Of a stretch of DNA of 64,000 nucleotides, positions 30,166 to 41,000 are shown in pieces. The stretch covers positions 124,001 through 188,000 of the forward strand of contig JAUCEF010000007.1 of assembly GCA_033558025.1 (NCBI GenBank), read 5' to 3'. Source of the DNA: Phytophthora sp. 'mugwort' (lineage: Eukaryota; Oomycota; Peronosporomycetes; Peronosporales; Peronosporaceae). Below the pieces are notes generated by a model that made no database searches, was not told the origin of the DNA, and saw only the letters and a list, made by a program, of their open reading frames with translations. Both the position numbers and the translations under genes were made by a program. Positions within the stretch are counted from its first letter, which is position 1. Every line of letters begins with the position of its first letter.

Positions 30166-32030
30166 ATGATGACGGCCCAGCAGCAGAGCCCGGATAAAGT
30201 CAAGGCTTTCGCATATCCTCACGGGACGCCCGCGGCGCCAGTCACCCCTTCCTCCTCTTCGACCTCTGTAGACACCGCTATGTCCGGTGGCACTGCTGCC
30301 GCTAATAGCAGCAGCACTGCCGCTGATGTGTCGCCCCCCGCTGCCGGCAGGAAGCGCAAGCAGCCATCGAGCCCCAGCGACGACGCCAGTGCCAACGGAA
30401 GCGCTGACGCGCCAAATGCTGCCGATAAAAACAAGGAGCAGCAACTGCAGCCGCCCAAGAAATCGCGTCGCGAGTTGCCGCCGCATACCGTCGCTATCCT
30501 TAAGGGGTGGATGCTATCCCGCGAGCACGTCAAGCACCCGTACCCGACGGACGAGGTAAGCCATGGATCAAGAGGATGTCGAGTGGATGCCGTTCACAAG
30601 ATGTCGTCTAACGCTCAATTTTATCGTGACGTTGTGTGACTGTCTACCAGGATAAGCAAATGCTGCTTAAGAAGACAGGCATCAGCATGAAGCAGCTCAC
30701 AAATTGGTTCACCAACGCACGCAAACGTATCTGGAAGCCTATGATGCGGCGCGAGCATTCACGCCAGCTGCAATCCGCAATGGAGTTTGACCATACAGCA
30801 GTGCGCGAGTTCCCGGGTGCCGGCGTCAGCCAGCAGTATGCAGACAGCAGCTACGCCCCACGCTCGGTGGTGCGTCACTCCTTCGACGCAGGAAGTCTTG
30901 GTGCGCCGCCTCACGCGGCTGCAGCAGCTTTCGACCGATATACAAGACCGCAGGCCTTTCCCGTGAACACACCGATGTTCCCAACACGTACTGTGCGCTC
31001 CATGTCGGAGGCTCCCGCCAGAACCGACGTTGACGATTATTTGGATGCCGAACGCATTCGTGAGCGCGTTTCGCAGCATGACAACGACGGACCTGCCCCA
31101 CGCAACAGTCTTTCGCCGCGTGGACACAAAATTCTGCAGGAGTGGGTGAACACGAACACGCGACGCGAGTATCCGTACCCAAACGAAACCGAGCGATTGC
31201 AGCTCGCGAGGGACACGGGTCTTGACGTGTCCCAAGTGGACGGATGGGTCACCAGTCTTCGCGAGCAAATGGGCGCTACCCATGTCCGTGCGTCATCCAT
31301 TCCGTCTGCCGGAAACTCAGCTTTCCCGCCACCACCAGCATATGGCGGACGTCGATCGATTCCGACCAGCGGAAATCCCATGTTTCCTCCACGACCGTCT
31401 GCGCCTGCTTCAATGCGGCCATCTATTCCGTCTGCTGGGAACCCACAGTTCCCTCCGCCTCCTGTACATCGGGAGGCTAGCGAGAGCCGCTTCGCGACTT
31501 TTCCCTCGGCTGTCTCGCATTATCCTGTTCATGAGGTGACTCGAATGCGTTCCATGACAATTAGTGCCAGTCCCTATCTGCACCCGCCCCCGTCCAGTTC
31601 TGCTGGTAATGACACTCAAGCTCAGCAATTAACTGGAGGCGCATTGCCATCGCTGTCCAGCCGCAGTTTGTTGAGCCGCCCACCACCGATTGTTACTTCC
31701 AGTGGCCCTACCATGGGCCAACCGCGTGACAGTCGATCGCGTACACTTGACATGGGCCAGTTCGCAGATGCACGGCGGCGAAAGATGAACTTCCAGGACA
31801 TTTTGGCGTCTACAGGCGGACCAACGGTTAGCGCTGCCTCAGCTGCACCCACATCTGGCCCGTTATTGCAGACGTCTAGCCACCCCGCTGCCAGCAGCAG
31901 CAATATGGAGAATGTTTACACGAATGGCAACGCGCCGTCGGCCACAGCGTACCCGAATACTACATCCAATGGGTTCCAGCAGAAGCATCCGTCGGTGTCC
32001 TCTGATGAACAGTCTGGCCGAATAGTATGA
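30166..32030 (+). CDS. TALE homeodomain protein with a second, degenerate homeodomain
   Basis: Two exons (30166-30555, 30651-32030), 589 residues. After a Ser/Ala-rich N-terminus and a basic GRKRKQP patch, residues ~99-160 form a TALE/KN homeodomain: a three-residue-extended loop with HPYPTDE, then helix 3 QLTNWFTNARKRIW (W48, F49, N51, R53 all present). Residues ~281-338 form a second copy with EYPYPNETERLQLA but helix 3 VDGWVTSLREQM, where the F and the DNA-contacting Asn and Arg are lost. A proline-rich segment then repeats SIPxxGNPxFPPxP three times (near 31297, 31354 and 31420). The protein is a nuclear transcription factor; the second domain may be structural. The intron splits homeodomain 1. 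Confidence 0.85.
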
Positions 32031-32151
32031 TGAGGCATCTCGAATTTGTCAGTTGAGTGTGTGGGGCCTCCTTCAATTCTTTGGTTAGTCTTTGGCACGC
32101 CGCAGACTTTGTTTATTGTTCACTGTGAGACCGTTCTCTATATAATAAACG

Positions 32152-33402
32152 CTAAGCATCTTGGCTGATAGAATTCTTATCGTCTATGCCGAGACCCTGT
32201 AAATCTGCCCAGAGGTCAGAGGTGCATTGCTGCTGGAGCTCATTTAGCTTTTTGTGCTTGATCCGGAAGTAGACTTGGTAACGGATGTCAGGAGAGAAAT
32301 TAAGGCCACCACGATGCGCAAGGTTGGGGTGAGCCAGCACTAAGTCACCGCGAGCTGCTAGTAGCTGTACAGGTGTGCCAAGGTCGGGTAGTGTGCCATC
32401 TCCCCATATGTTGTCGGCCTTGTAACACTCGTCGTCAAGGCCGTTAAGTTTACCATCAGGAGTCAAGCGACTGTGAAGTGACACGTGCGATCCAGGAAAC
32501 ACAGTCAAGTTGCCGCACAATGGCTCCGGTACATTCGAGAGAGCGATACCCGCCAGCAAAGTAAACGGATGCAGGCGACCCTGCCTCATGCCATCCGTGT
32601 GCCATTCTGTGCCCAGAGGTTCTCGTGGCTCACCAAACTCTGGAAAGCGTAACGCAATTTGAGCTCCTTGAGGTGGCACCACTAAGTCAATGCCGATGAG
32701 CGCTTCCACATATTTCCAGACGTCCGAGAGGTAGTATAGATTCAATATCGCGTCGCTGTTGGACGTGTTACCTGCCAACTTGATTGCACCTTCCACTCCA
32801 CCGTCAATCATGTTTCCAGGGATACCGAGGTCATGGTTGATGCGCCGCAGTGCCGCGTTGGCCAAAGGCAGGGGAACAGCTCCGCGGATCTGCAAATATC
32901 CGTTCTGCATGAACGACCGTCGCTGCGACTCACTCAGCAGCGACTTGTGCTTTGAGTGCGTCAGCAGCGAGCGTGCTGTATCCAGTGCAAACGCTGCACG
33001 CGTCGACACAACTGCCAAGTGGAACAGACTGTCCTTCCCTTTGCCTGCATCTCCAATGAGTCCAGGAGACGACATGGAAGCCACACCCAAGTACCATCCA
33101 TCGGACTGCGAGCGACTGACTTTCTTTTGGTGGGCCATCGCCTTGAAATGCACCAGAAACTCGCCGTCTTTCGTTTCTTCAGCAGCTTCGAACTCTACTA
33201 AGAAGGCAGCGAACTTGGCGGCGGCCAGCGCCCAGCTCACGTGGCCGTTCAGCGCCACCTTGAGCTTCTCGTAGGGTCGCTGCATGCTACGTAGGCTCAG
33301 AATCAACGGGCCGGAGGAGACGCCGCGCTCCACCAGCGCTTGGAATGAGTAATCGCTCGCCACATGCGTCACCTGCACCACAGCTCCAGTCTCGAGCGCC
33401 AT
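32152..33402 (-). CDS. PhyH-family Fe(II)/2-oxoglutarate dioxygenase with an extra N-terminal domain
   Basis: Intronless, 416 residues from ATG 33402. The C-terminal ~230 residues are a phytanoyl-CoA dioxygenase-type fold: FMQNGYLQIRGAVPLPLA, the iron-binding HxD in EWHTDGM, NLTVFPGSH, and the distal His and Arg in VLAHPNLAHRGG and YQVYFRIKH. The first ~160 residues (VTHVASDYSFQALVERG..., SLRSMQRPYEKLKVAL) have no domain I know. Such enzymes hydroxylate small molecules or lipids; the substrate cannot be read from sequence. It is divergent from the potassium channel gene, sharing a gap of 94 bp. Confidence 0.82.
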   Translation of the reverse strand: MALETGAVVQVTHVASDYSFQALVERGVSSGPLILSLRSMQRPYEKLKVALNGHVSWALAAAKFAAFLVEFEAAEETKDGEFLVHFKAMAHQKKVSRSQSDGWYLGVASMSSPGLIGDAGKGKDSLFHLAVVSTRAAFALDTARSLLTHSKHKSLLSESQRRSFMQNGYLQIRGAVPLPLANAALRRINHDLGIPGNMIDGGVEGAIKLAGNTSNSDAILNLYYLSDVWKYVEALIGIDLVVPPQGAQIALRFPEFGEPREPLGTEWHTDGMRQGRLHPFTLLAGIALSNVPEPLCGNLTVFPGSHVSLHSRLTPDGKLNGLDDECYKADNIWGDGTLPDLGTPVQLLAARGDLVLAHPNLAHRGGLNFSPDIRYQVYFRIKHKKLNELQQQCTSDLWADLQGLGIDDKNSISQDA

Positions 33403-33425
33403 CACCGCTAGTTTATCGGTTGGTG

Positions 33426-33430
33426 ATTGG
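33426..33430. promoter_or_regulatory. CCAAT box in the PhyH / K-channel divergent promoter
   Basis: ATTGG in GTGATTGGCTGG lies in the 94-bp gap between the two start codons (33402 minus, 33497 plus), so it could serve either gene. The motif context is nearly the same as at 18938. Confidence 0.35.
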
Positions 33431-33496
33431 CTGGTGATGAAATGGCTACATAATAAAATAGCTACATAATTAAATGGCTACAAAAGCCAAATCAGG

Positions 33497-35318
33497 ATGC
33501 TTGCGCGGCGGCGGAGCTTGCGGCTTGATGAGGAGCGGCAGGCGGTGGAACAGCAGGTGGAGGACGCCTTCAAGTGCCACAGTGACCACAATGAGGCCTC
33601 AAACATTGTGCTCTTACGACGCAAAAGCAGTGCCTACCTGCCTCCGAATCTGTCGCCCACGGGCCCCAACCTCCGCGTCGCCAAACACGTGATACAGGAC
33701 GTCTACTCGCTGCAAGAACTCTACGAGCGACAACATTTCGTTGAGAATGTGGCGTGTGCTGTTGCAATGGTGAGGCGCAAACCTACTAACTGGTGATACA
33801 CTGAAAACTAAATGTTCTGACCTTGGATGATTCCTTCGTACAGACAGGAGTAGTATTGGTTATCTTAGACAATGAATACGTTGTCATCAAGACCTCGAAG
33901 CTGGCGCTACGTATCGTGAACTCAGCACTGACGAAGATTCTGCTCAGTCTCCTTTGTTGGCGCTTCGTCCTGGAGCGACGTATCCTGATTCGCCGCAACG
34001 TTTTACCGCCTAATGTCACCCTTTTCAGGATGCCTAAACAACTGATACAGCTTGCGCTCGAGCTGGCAGTGTGCCTTATCATCGTCCCACCTGGAACTGT
34101 TGGCAGCTTTGAGGTACGAGAGTGGAAATACTATACAGACGATGGATCTTGTGGTGCACCATTTGTTGAGCAAGACGGTAGTTGCTACCTGGAATATTCT
34201 TATCCGTACGTATCGTTGTCGAAGCTCATTTGGGGAACGAATTATTTGACAAGACTTGAGCTAAAAAATATTGTATGTATTTGCAGGTTCGAGGTATTAG
34301 GCCTGATCTCGCTACTTCGGCTATATATGATCCCAAGGGTGATTCGGAACCTGTCAAGCTTTGCCAGGTATTGTTGTTTTCTACATTGTAGCTTTGCCCC
34401 AGTTTTTTTGTACTGTCCAAGTCGTCTCATTCTCTTTTTTTCCTGTTGACATCCAGTTACCACACGTCGTACTTGGGAGCGCTGCACCGTGTGGACACAA
34501 TGACCCCATTATTCGCGATCAAGTGTTTCCTTCAGTCACATCCATTCCGATTGCTCGTGGCTACTTTCTTTGGAATGCTCATAATTACTGCGTACGCAAT
34601 TGCAATCGTGGAAACGCCTGTGAATCCGAATCTAGCCCCGCTCTCCAACGCTATTTGGCTTGTGGCTCTGACGATGGCTACGGTTGGTTATGGTGACATT
34701 GTGCCTATGACGACTGCTGGTCAAGTGCTCTTGATCTTAGGCGGAATGGTTGTCGGAATTTTACTGATGGCATCGCTGGTACGTCAACACCTGCCACGAA
34801 GTTTCCATTTCCGATCTAGGACTCATTTTTTGTGTATGTCTAATCGTCTTTTCCAGAGCGCGGCATTTTTTGCATTCCTTTGTTTGGATGATTGGGATAA
34901 ACTCTTTATTCACTCGTTGCGACTCCGACAATACGAATTTGAGTTGAAGCTAGCATGTGCACGTACGATTCAGACAGCATGGCGGCGATTCCATGATTTT
35001 AATCCCGGAACGCGTCCACATCGAAAGCGTAAGCGTTGTTTCTTTTAACCAACTGCTTACTCGAAGCCTAATATTTCTTACCATGAAATTATAGTTTGTG
35101 ACAGCCTCTACAGCCGTACATCTATTCAGCGGGAGCTTCGAAAGAAATCTGTAGGCGATTACGTGAGTGTGAAGACCGAGATGTATCAGTGCCAAGAGAA
35201 ATGGTTGCTTGCTCTTCGCCAAGAACAAGCATCTACGTTGAGCCGACTACAGAAAATTGAAAGTCGTTTGGACTCTCTTGTGAAGGCAGCTACAGCTACA
35301 CTGAGCAAGCCAAAATAA
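33497..35318 (+). CDS. Small-conductance (SK-like) potassium channel
   Basis: About seven exons read in phase from ATG 33497 to TAA 35316-35318. The N-terminus is cytosolic and charged. Transmembrane-like stretches include TGVVLVILDNEY, KILLSLLCWRFVL, LIQLALELAVCLIIVPP, FEVLGLISLLRLYMIPRVIR and FRLLVATFFGMLIITAYAIA. The selectivity filter is ATVGYGDIVP in the last exon pair of the pore, followed by the S6 LILGGMVVGILLMASL. After S6 come FELKLACARTIQTAWRRF, an IQ-like calmodulin-binding segment, and a C-terminal coiled coil (LALRQEQASTLSRLQKIESRL). The ELAVCLIIVPPG motif before S2-S3 resembles SK channels. It likely conducts K+ at the plasma membrane and is gated by Ca2+/calmodulin, by family analogy. 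Confidence 0.82.
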
Positions 35319-35339
35319 TGCAGACTCTTCGAGTTGAGG

Positions 35340-38300
35340 TTACATGACGCTTGGGAAACTCAAATAATTCGACGATGGAGACGACAAGTTCTTCTCATCA
35401 GCTGTTGTGGTCACGTTATTACTGGTCGAAACGCTGCCGCGTTGCCGAATAACCATCATCGAAGCATTTATCAGATCCGCTTCATACGACTGAGATGCTG
35501 TCACTGAGTCGGATCTCTGACAGAACAAAGAGGAATCAATTTAGCCCGAGAGCGTTAAAATAAGTCCGGACGAATCTTACGAGAATGTCGTGGAAACTGG
35601 CACGAGGAATGGAGTTGACCGCTGCGAATTGCCTACCTGCTCCCCTTCAAGCCCACGAAATTTAGTGATACGCATGCCCTGAGAATTTGCTAGCGACACT
35701 CACCTGAACCGGATACGATTCGATGGCACCTTTGGCGATCGTGTCATTACTTCACCAACTGGCGATGGGAGGAGCACCGAGGAGTCACGAAGCTGAAAGC
35801 CCAGAACGCTAGTTGGGTATGGAAATGAAGTTGTCTTAGGGGGTCGCACATACTTTGACTCAGGGCCTTGGAAATTGCTAAGAGAGACTCGAACAGAGGA
35901 AGTCGTTGGTCCATGTACTGCAGCTGACAGTATTGACGGTGATACAAGCGGCATGACTGAATCGCTGGATGGACAACAGCTTGGTGTAGCACCACTTGCA
36001 ATGGTGACGTCTTTTTCGAGTAGTTTAACTGCGTCGTAAGAGGCAAGACTCCGAATGGCTCGGCGCCGAGGTTTTACGTGCGCATCTGGGCTGCTTTTCG
36101 TCCTCCGTACCTTTGGGTACTTGCTGCGCAACTTTCTTCCGCTCAGTTTGGGGGGAGGAATACGCGCTAGATCAAGACAGCTCGTGGTATCATTGGTGAC
36201 AAATGGCGAAACTGAAATATCGCGATTGATCCCATCAAGTAGGCCAGAGGCCATTGACAACGACTTGTTTTTTTGGCGACTCAATCTTCGTCGCGTTCCT
36301 GAACCTTCATTTGTATCTATGGCTTTTGACGGTCCAATATCCGATGTACCAACCGCTCGTGCCTTGGAGCTTTTCCTCCTCACACTTTTCGGCGTAACGT
36401 CAGCTGAGAGCTTCTTCCCAGATCCAGCCTTTCCTCTCTGAAGAGACGAACGTACGTTTACATTAGCATCCTCATCCACGAGAGTATTTTCCGAGATAGC
36501 ACCAGCGTCCTGTAAGTACGCCTCGACTTGCTCTGGAAAGCAAATTGTGACGTCGTCGACAAGGTTTAGAAGCCTGTCACGAGCACCAACATTGCTTACG
36601 CATGCCTGGAATAATGCTTCGCTAAGTGACGCTCCTGCTTCACGAAGGTGTTTGGTATTGAAGTGCATATTTTGCAGCTCGCCGTAGTTGGCGCCACAAA
36701 ACGATGCTTCAAGCGTGAAACTCCAATTGATCTTCAGCTCGTTCGCCACAACCACGCGTGCTGTAGTTTCCTTGTCTTTGCTGACTTTGAAACTGCAATC
36801 CGGGAACGAGATATACTTTTTGGCTGTTCGCTGCATTGAGAACAGCTTCGCAAATGCTCGTGCCGCTGGGTTTGGTTTCCGCTTCGTGTCACATCCGTAC
36901 ATGAACACATTTTTCTTTCTCGAGTGGCCGTGCATATCGCAATAGAAAAGAACCCCTCTTGACGAGCGCTCTTTGACAAGCAGCTCTTTAGCATGAAAAA
37001 TCGTCGGATGTAGTGCCTTACTCGGACTTTGCCACTGCCGGTTCAAGTCACAAGCAGAGAGCCCACACCGACTGTTGCCATAATACACACCGTCTGGGTT
37101 GAGCATTGGAATGATCTGAAATACAAACATTCGACGTAAGACACGAGCGATGTCCGAGTTCCCCAATAGGAAATCGATCACTCCTCGCATCATCCAAGAG
37201 GCTTGCACCTCCCCTGGATGCACACGGGAGGTAATGAAAACTGCTTTTCGTGCGTTGAGCTCTTGTTGAGCGACAGAAAAGTCCGAAATTGTTAACAAGT
37301 CACAGTTCCTTCCACTCAAAGTTGTACATAGTGAACTGTGCCGCAGGATTTGGCCTGTGTCGTGGCCAAAGCACAGAATGCTATTAATGTGCGACTGATG
37401 CATTGTAAGCGTATACGGGTAGCTGTGTGCTACGAGATAGGTATCATCTGCGTTCCAGAATTCAAGCGTGAAGGTTAAAGTGTAATACGTCATTGCTGGA
37501 GCTGTTGGTGTCGCTGTAGAAGGAGTAGATGCCGCATCCATAGAGACGACACCTGGGAAGGTTGCGGCATTCCTTTGTGGTCGAACAAAGGAATTGGCAA
37601 AATAATAGATATCTGTACCCGAGCGCACCCACCCTTTTTCCTTTTGGTGCGCATCTTTTACGGAATACACCACCGGCTGCAAGCCTTGGTTAAACAATGA
37701 GTTTGCCTTGCACAAATTTACGATATTGAATCGGTACTTTTGGCCACCTCTCGGGCTGGCACTTGGCATTTTCGTATTGCTCACTGCAAAATAGAACCAC
37801 TGCATATGCCCAGAACTGTTGAAATCATGCCTCAACACGAGGTCATATTCGTATGGCCCAATACGAATAGCCCGCTCCAAGTTTCCACTTTCAAAGTTGC
37901 TATCAAACGTCAAACTACTGGTAAGATCGGGAAAGGCCTTCGATTTCTCTGGAACAAAGTATGGCATGTCATGCTGCGTCGAACAAGAATCCAGCAAAAA
38001 TGGAGGGATGCCAGCAACTTTGTTTTCACGATCTTCTACCATCGACATGTTTTCATACACGATTCGTGCTCTCGTATTGACATCATTAGCAATAAACTCG
38101 GCTCGCCTTGCAGTTGCTTCTTCAACAAAGCGAATACTTGCTTCAGCTTCAGGTAGATTGCACGGTTCTAGAATTCCGGGTTCGATCAGGACAAACTCTT
38201 CTTCTGCGTTATTCTGACCTTCTTGATTCCTTCTAGACGGGTGCTTTGGAAACTTCACGTGACAACTGTCGACATAATACCACTTTCTGTCTTCTAAGTG

Positions 38301-40864
38301 ATCAAAGAAATGGGTGATCGACGTATTCCTGCTCGTAATCTTGCTTGCGATTGAATTGGGACACACAAGTGATGATTGAGCAACGTGGAGAGGGAACGAA
38401 CACGAACTAGGGACTCGTGCCAGCTTTACTATGTCATCGGCAGGCTCCATGTCGTTTTCAATGTTTTCATTTGCATCATCGTCATCACTGTCATCATCAT
38501 TTTCGTCTTCAGCGTTTTCTGCGTCCACATCTCCATTTGCACCTAATTCTACCTCATCTTCACCGCTAGAACCAGCTGACAGAGAACTTTTGGGACTCTT
38601 ATTTTCTTCACACGCATTTTGTTCTTTTAATTCGATTTTCTTATTTGTGTCGTTCGGGGTTTGAAGTATACCATAACTCAGCCCCTTACGGAGAGTGCTG
38701 CGTGTTGTCTGAGCCGAAACAGTCTCCATCTTGCTGCACTCGGTATTTTGTGCGTTATCCATTGGTTTAAAGTGACACGAGTTTTCCATCTGAAAGACCT
38801 TGGACACATACTCGTCGAATTCCCCATCCCCAGCACGAAAAAATGTATCCTTGGCACACCGTTGCACATGCTGGTCGTTTGCATTTGACTTGGAGGATGA
38901 GATAGCACCAGGCATTCCCAGATCAGTTAGTCCGAGAACTGCTTTCTCGAGCATATTTACTACGATGGAAGCAATTCTTTCACCTTCAAAAAAAGTGTTG
39001 CCAAGAAGTGGAGGTGGTGATGCTGATGTTGGACTAGAAACACCACTGCGGCTGGGAGAACTTTCAGGGCTCGTGGAGCCATTGTCCTCTTGGACAGGTA
39101 GATAAGTGCGAAGCACCTTTAGCAGGTCCTTTCCACCACAGCTTAACACGACATCAGCTCCATCTATCGAAAGCATCATTTCTCGAATAAAATTGATAAT
39201 GTCAGCTGTCTATACAATTGACAATCGTTTGAAGTTAGTACAGCTAATACTCACATGAAGCGCTAAACAAAATACACACCTGGTTACCCCATGATTTCGA
39301 AACGGGAATGGTTCGACAAAGCACTTCAATCGCAATGCCAACGTAGCCAGTAATACTGTGTACACTCTTGCTTAGGCACTTAGGCAGAAAAAAACAAACA
39401 AATTTAATCAGTATTTACTAAATATTTCAAAGTACAAGCTGGACAAGGTAACGCACCTGCATCTTCCAGTACTTTGCCATGATTGAAAAAACTCGGCAGG
39501 TAAACCGGATATTGTCATGATAGTTCCTCAAGCAAATAAAGAGAGCTGGAAGTGTAACGTCTTCCTCTTGTATCGTAAATTGCTCAAGTGTCGACCGGCT
39601 AAGTCTCGAAATCACGTGAACCAAATGTTCTGCTAATTCGGCAAGGTAGCCAGATCCCCCGGTAAGTACATATAACGACAACAAACCTTCAATTGTCTCT
39701 GAGTTAATCAGTTGTGGCAAATCTACTGGATTGCTTGAAACATTGACGAAAAAGCGGAAGGTACTATCAACCACATTGGCTTCTTGGGCATGGCAGGTAG
39801 CAGCGAGGACGAGAACCTTTCCTTTGCATCCATCCATAAAAGGAGACAGGTCCAATTTGCATTGTCGTGCAAAGTCTGATAAATCAGCGAGAATCGTGCA
39901 CGTTGTCGCCGTCACCTTTCGGATATTACTGTTGTGCTCGACGACTCGGAAAAGAAGCGGTACCATCTCTTCGTGAATGATTTGGCCATACACCCGCGCT
40001 TCTCGAGTCAACCGTACTAGTAAACACACGACATCAAACTCCACTTCACGGTCTGGAGTCTCCATACGAAGACAAATACATAACGCACTGACAATGTTCT
40101 GCGCGGCCATCATTTGGAGTATGCCCGGTGCTTCTCCCATTAGCAACAACACTTCACACGCAGTTCGCTTCAAGTCAACCTTGTCACCATTCTGCCAACA
40201 TCATGACACAATTATGAGCGTCAGCGTCCTCAACACTGCACTCCGTAGATAAACAATCATTTGCTCCCGTTCTCACCAATCTAAGCAGATCAATCAGAAT
40301 GGCGATTGAATTTTCCTCTGCCGCAGCTTGAATTCTCTCCATGCTTCCATCGACGAAGCGTCCAAGTGTATCTGTGGCTCGCACCAGCACACTCACATCC
40401 TCATCTGTACGCGTCGTCATATCTAGTAATTGCTTGAGTACGATCGTTTGCCTTTCCTGCTGCTGTGACTCTTTCGTGTAGCTCAGCAGATCCACGAGTT
40501 CTAGTGCACGCTTCAAGATCTTGGCGCGTCGTCTGCCGCCCCCATCATCCGCCGACAGCTCGTGCAGACAGCGAGCTGCTAGCTCCAACGCTCCAGCCTT
40601 CGCCGCATTAGCCTTGGCCTTGGGGTTGTCCAGAATGAGCAGCACTAGCAACTCCAGCAGCACTTCGATAGTCTCGCTGGGCGGCAGTTCGTAGTCATCC
40701 GCCGCCAGTGCCAGTAGCGGCTCCAGGCCGTCGGCCAGGATCGAGGCCTTGGCGTCTTTGCAGCGACAACAAGACGCTAGCTCCAGCAGCACATCACGCA
40801 CAGACGTGGATGCGAGCTTGCCGCGGTCCTGCAGCGTCGTGAGCAGCGCATGTACGGTCGACAT
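35340..40864 (-). CDS. AGTPBP1: Cytosolic carboxypeptidase, CCP1/AGTPBP1-like with armadillo N-terminus
   Basis: Five exons (40864-40277, 40191-39457, 39366-39280, 39209-35704, and a short last exon about 35514-35340) give about 1696 residues. The N-terminal ~470 residues are ARM-like helices (LELASCCRCKDAKASIL, LVDLLSYTKESQQQERQ). An acidic DDDDANENIEND region follows. The M14D peptidase has RVHPGEVQASWMMRG (zinc His and Glu), NPDGVYYGNSRC, CDMHGHSRKKNVFMYGC (zinc His) and TLEASFCGA (catalytic Glu). The enzyme removes glutamates from the tails of tubulin, acting on microtubules and axonemes. The tail is Ser/Arg-rich. The last exon uses a CAGAG acceptor; the C-terminus is therefore less certain. 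Confidence 0.88.
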
Positions 40865-40899
40865 GGTCGACGTTGAAGTGCGCACTTTCGCGACTAACG

Positions 40900-40940
40900 A
40901 TTGGTTGAAACCTGTAGTCGTTACGACAACTCGTGATTGG
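40900..40940. promoter_or_regulatory. Two CCAAT boxes in the CCP1 / LEA2-like divergent promoter
   Basis: ATTGG occurs at 40900-40904 (AACGATTGGTTG) and 40936-40940 (GTGATTGGTGG), 36 bp apart, in the 136-bp gap between the start codons at 40864 (minus) and 41001 (plus). Confidence 0.4.
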
Positions 40941-41000
40941 TGGAAAAGGAACAATGAGATTCACCATGTCACACTTCAAGCCGACGGACGCACGGAGACC

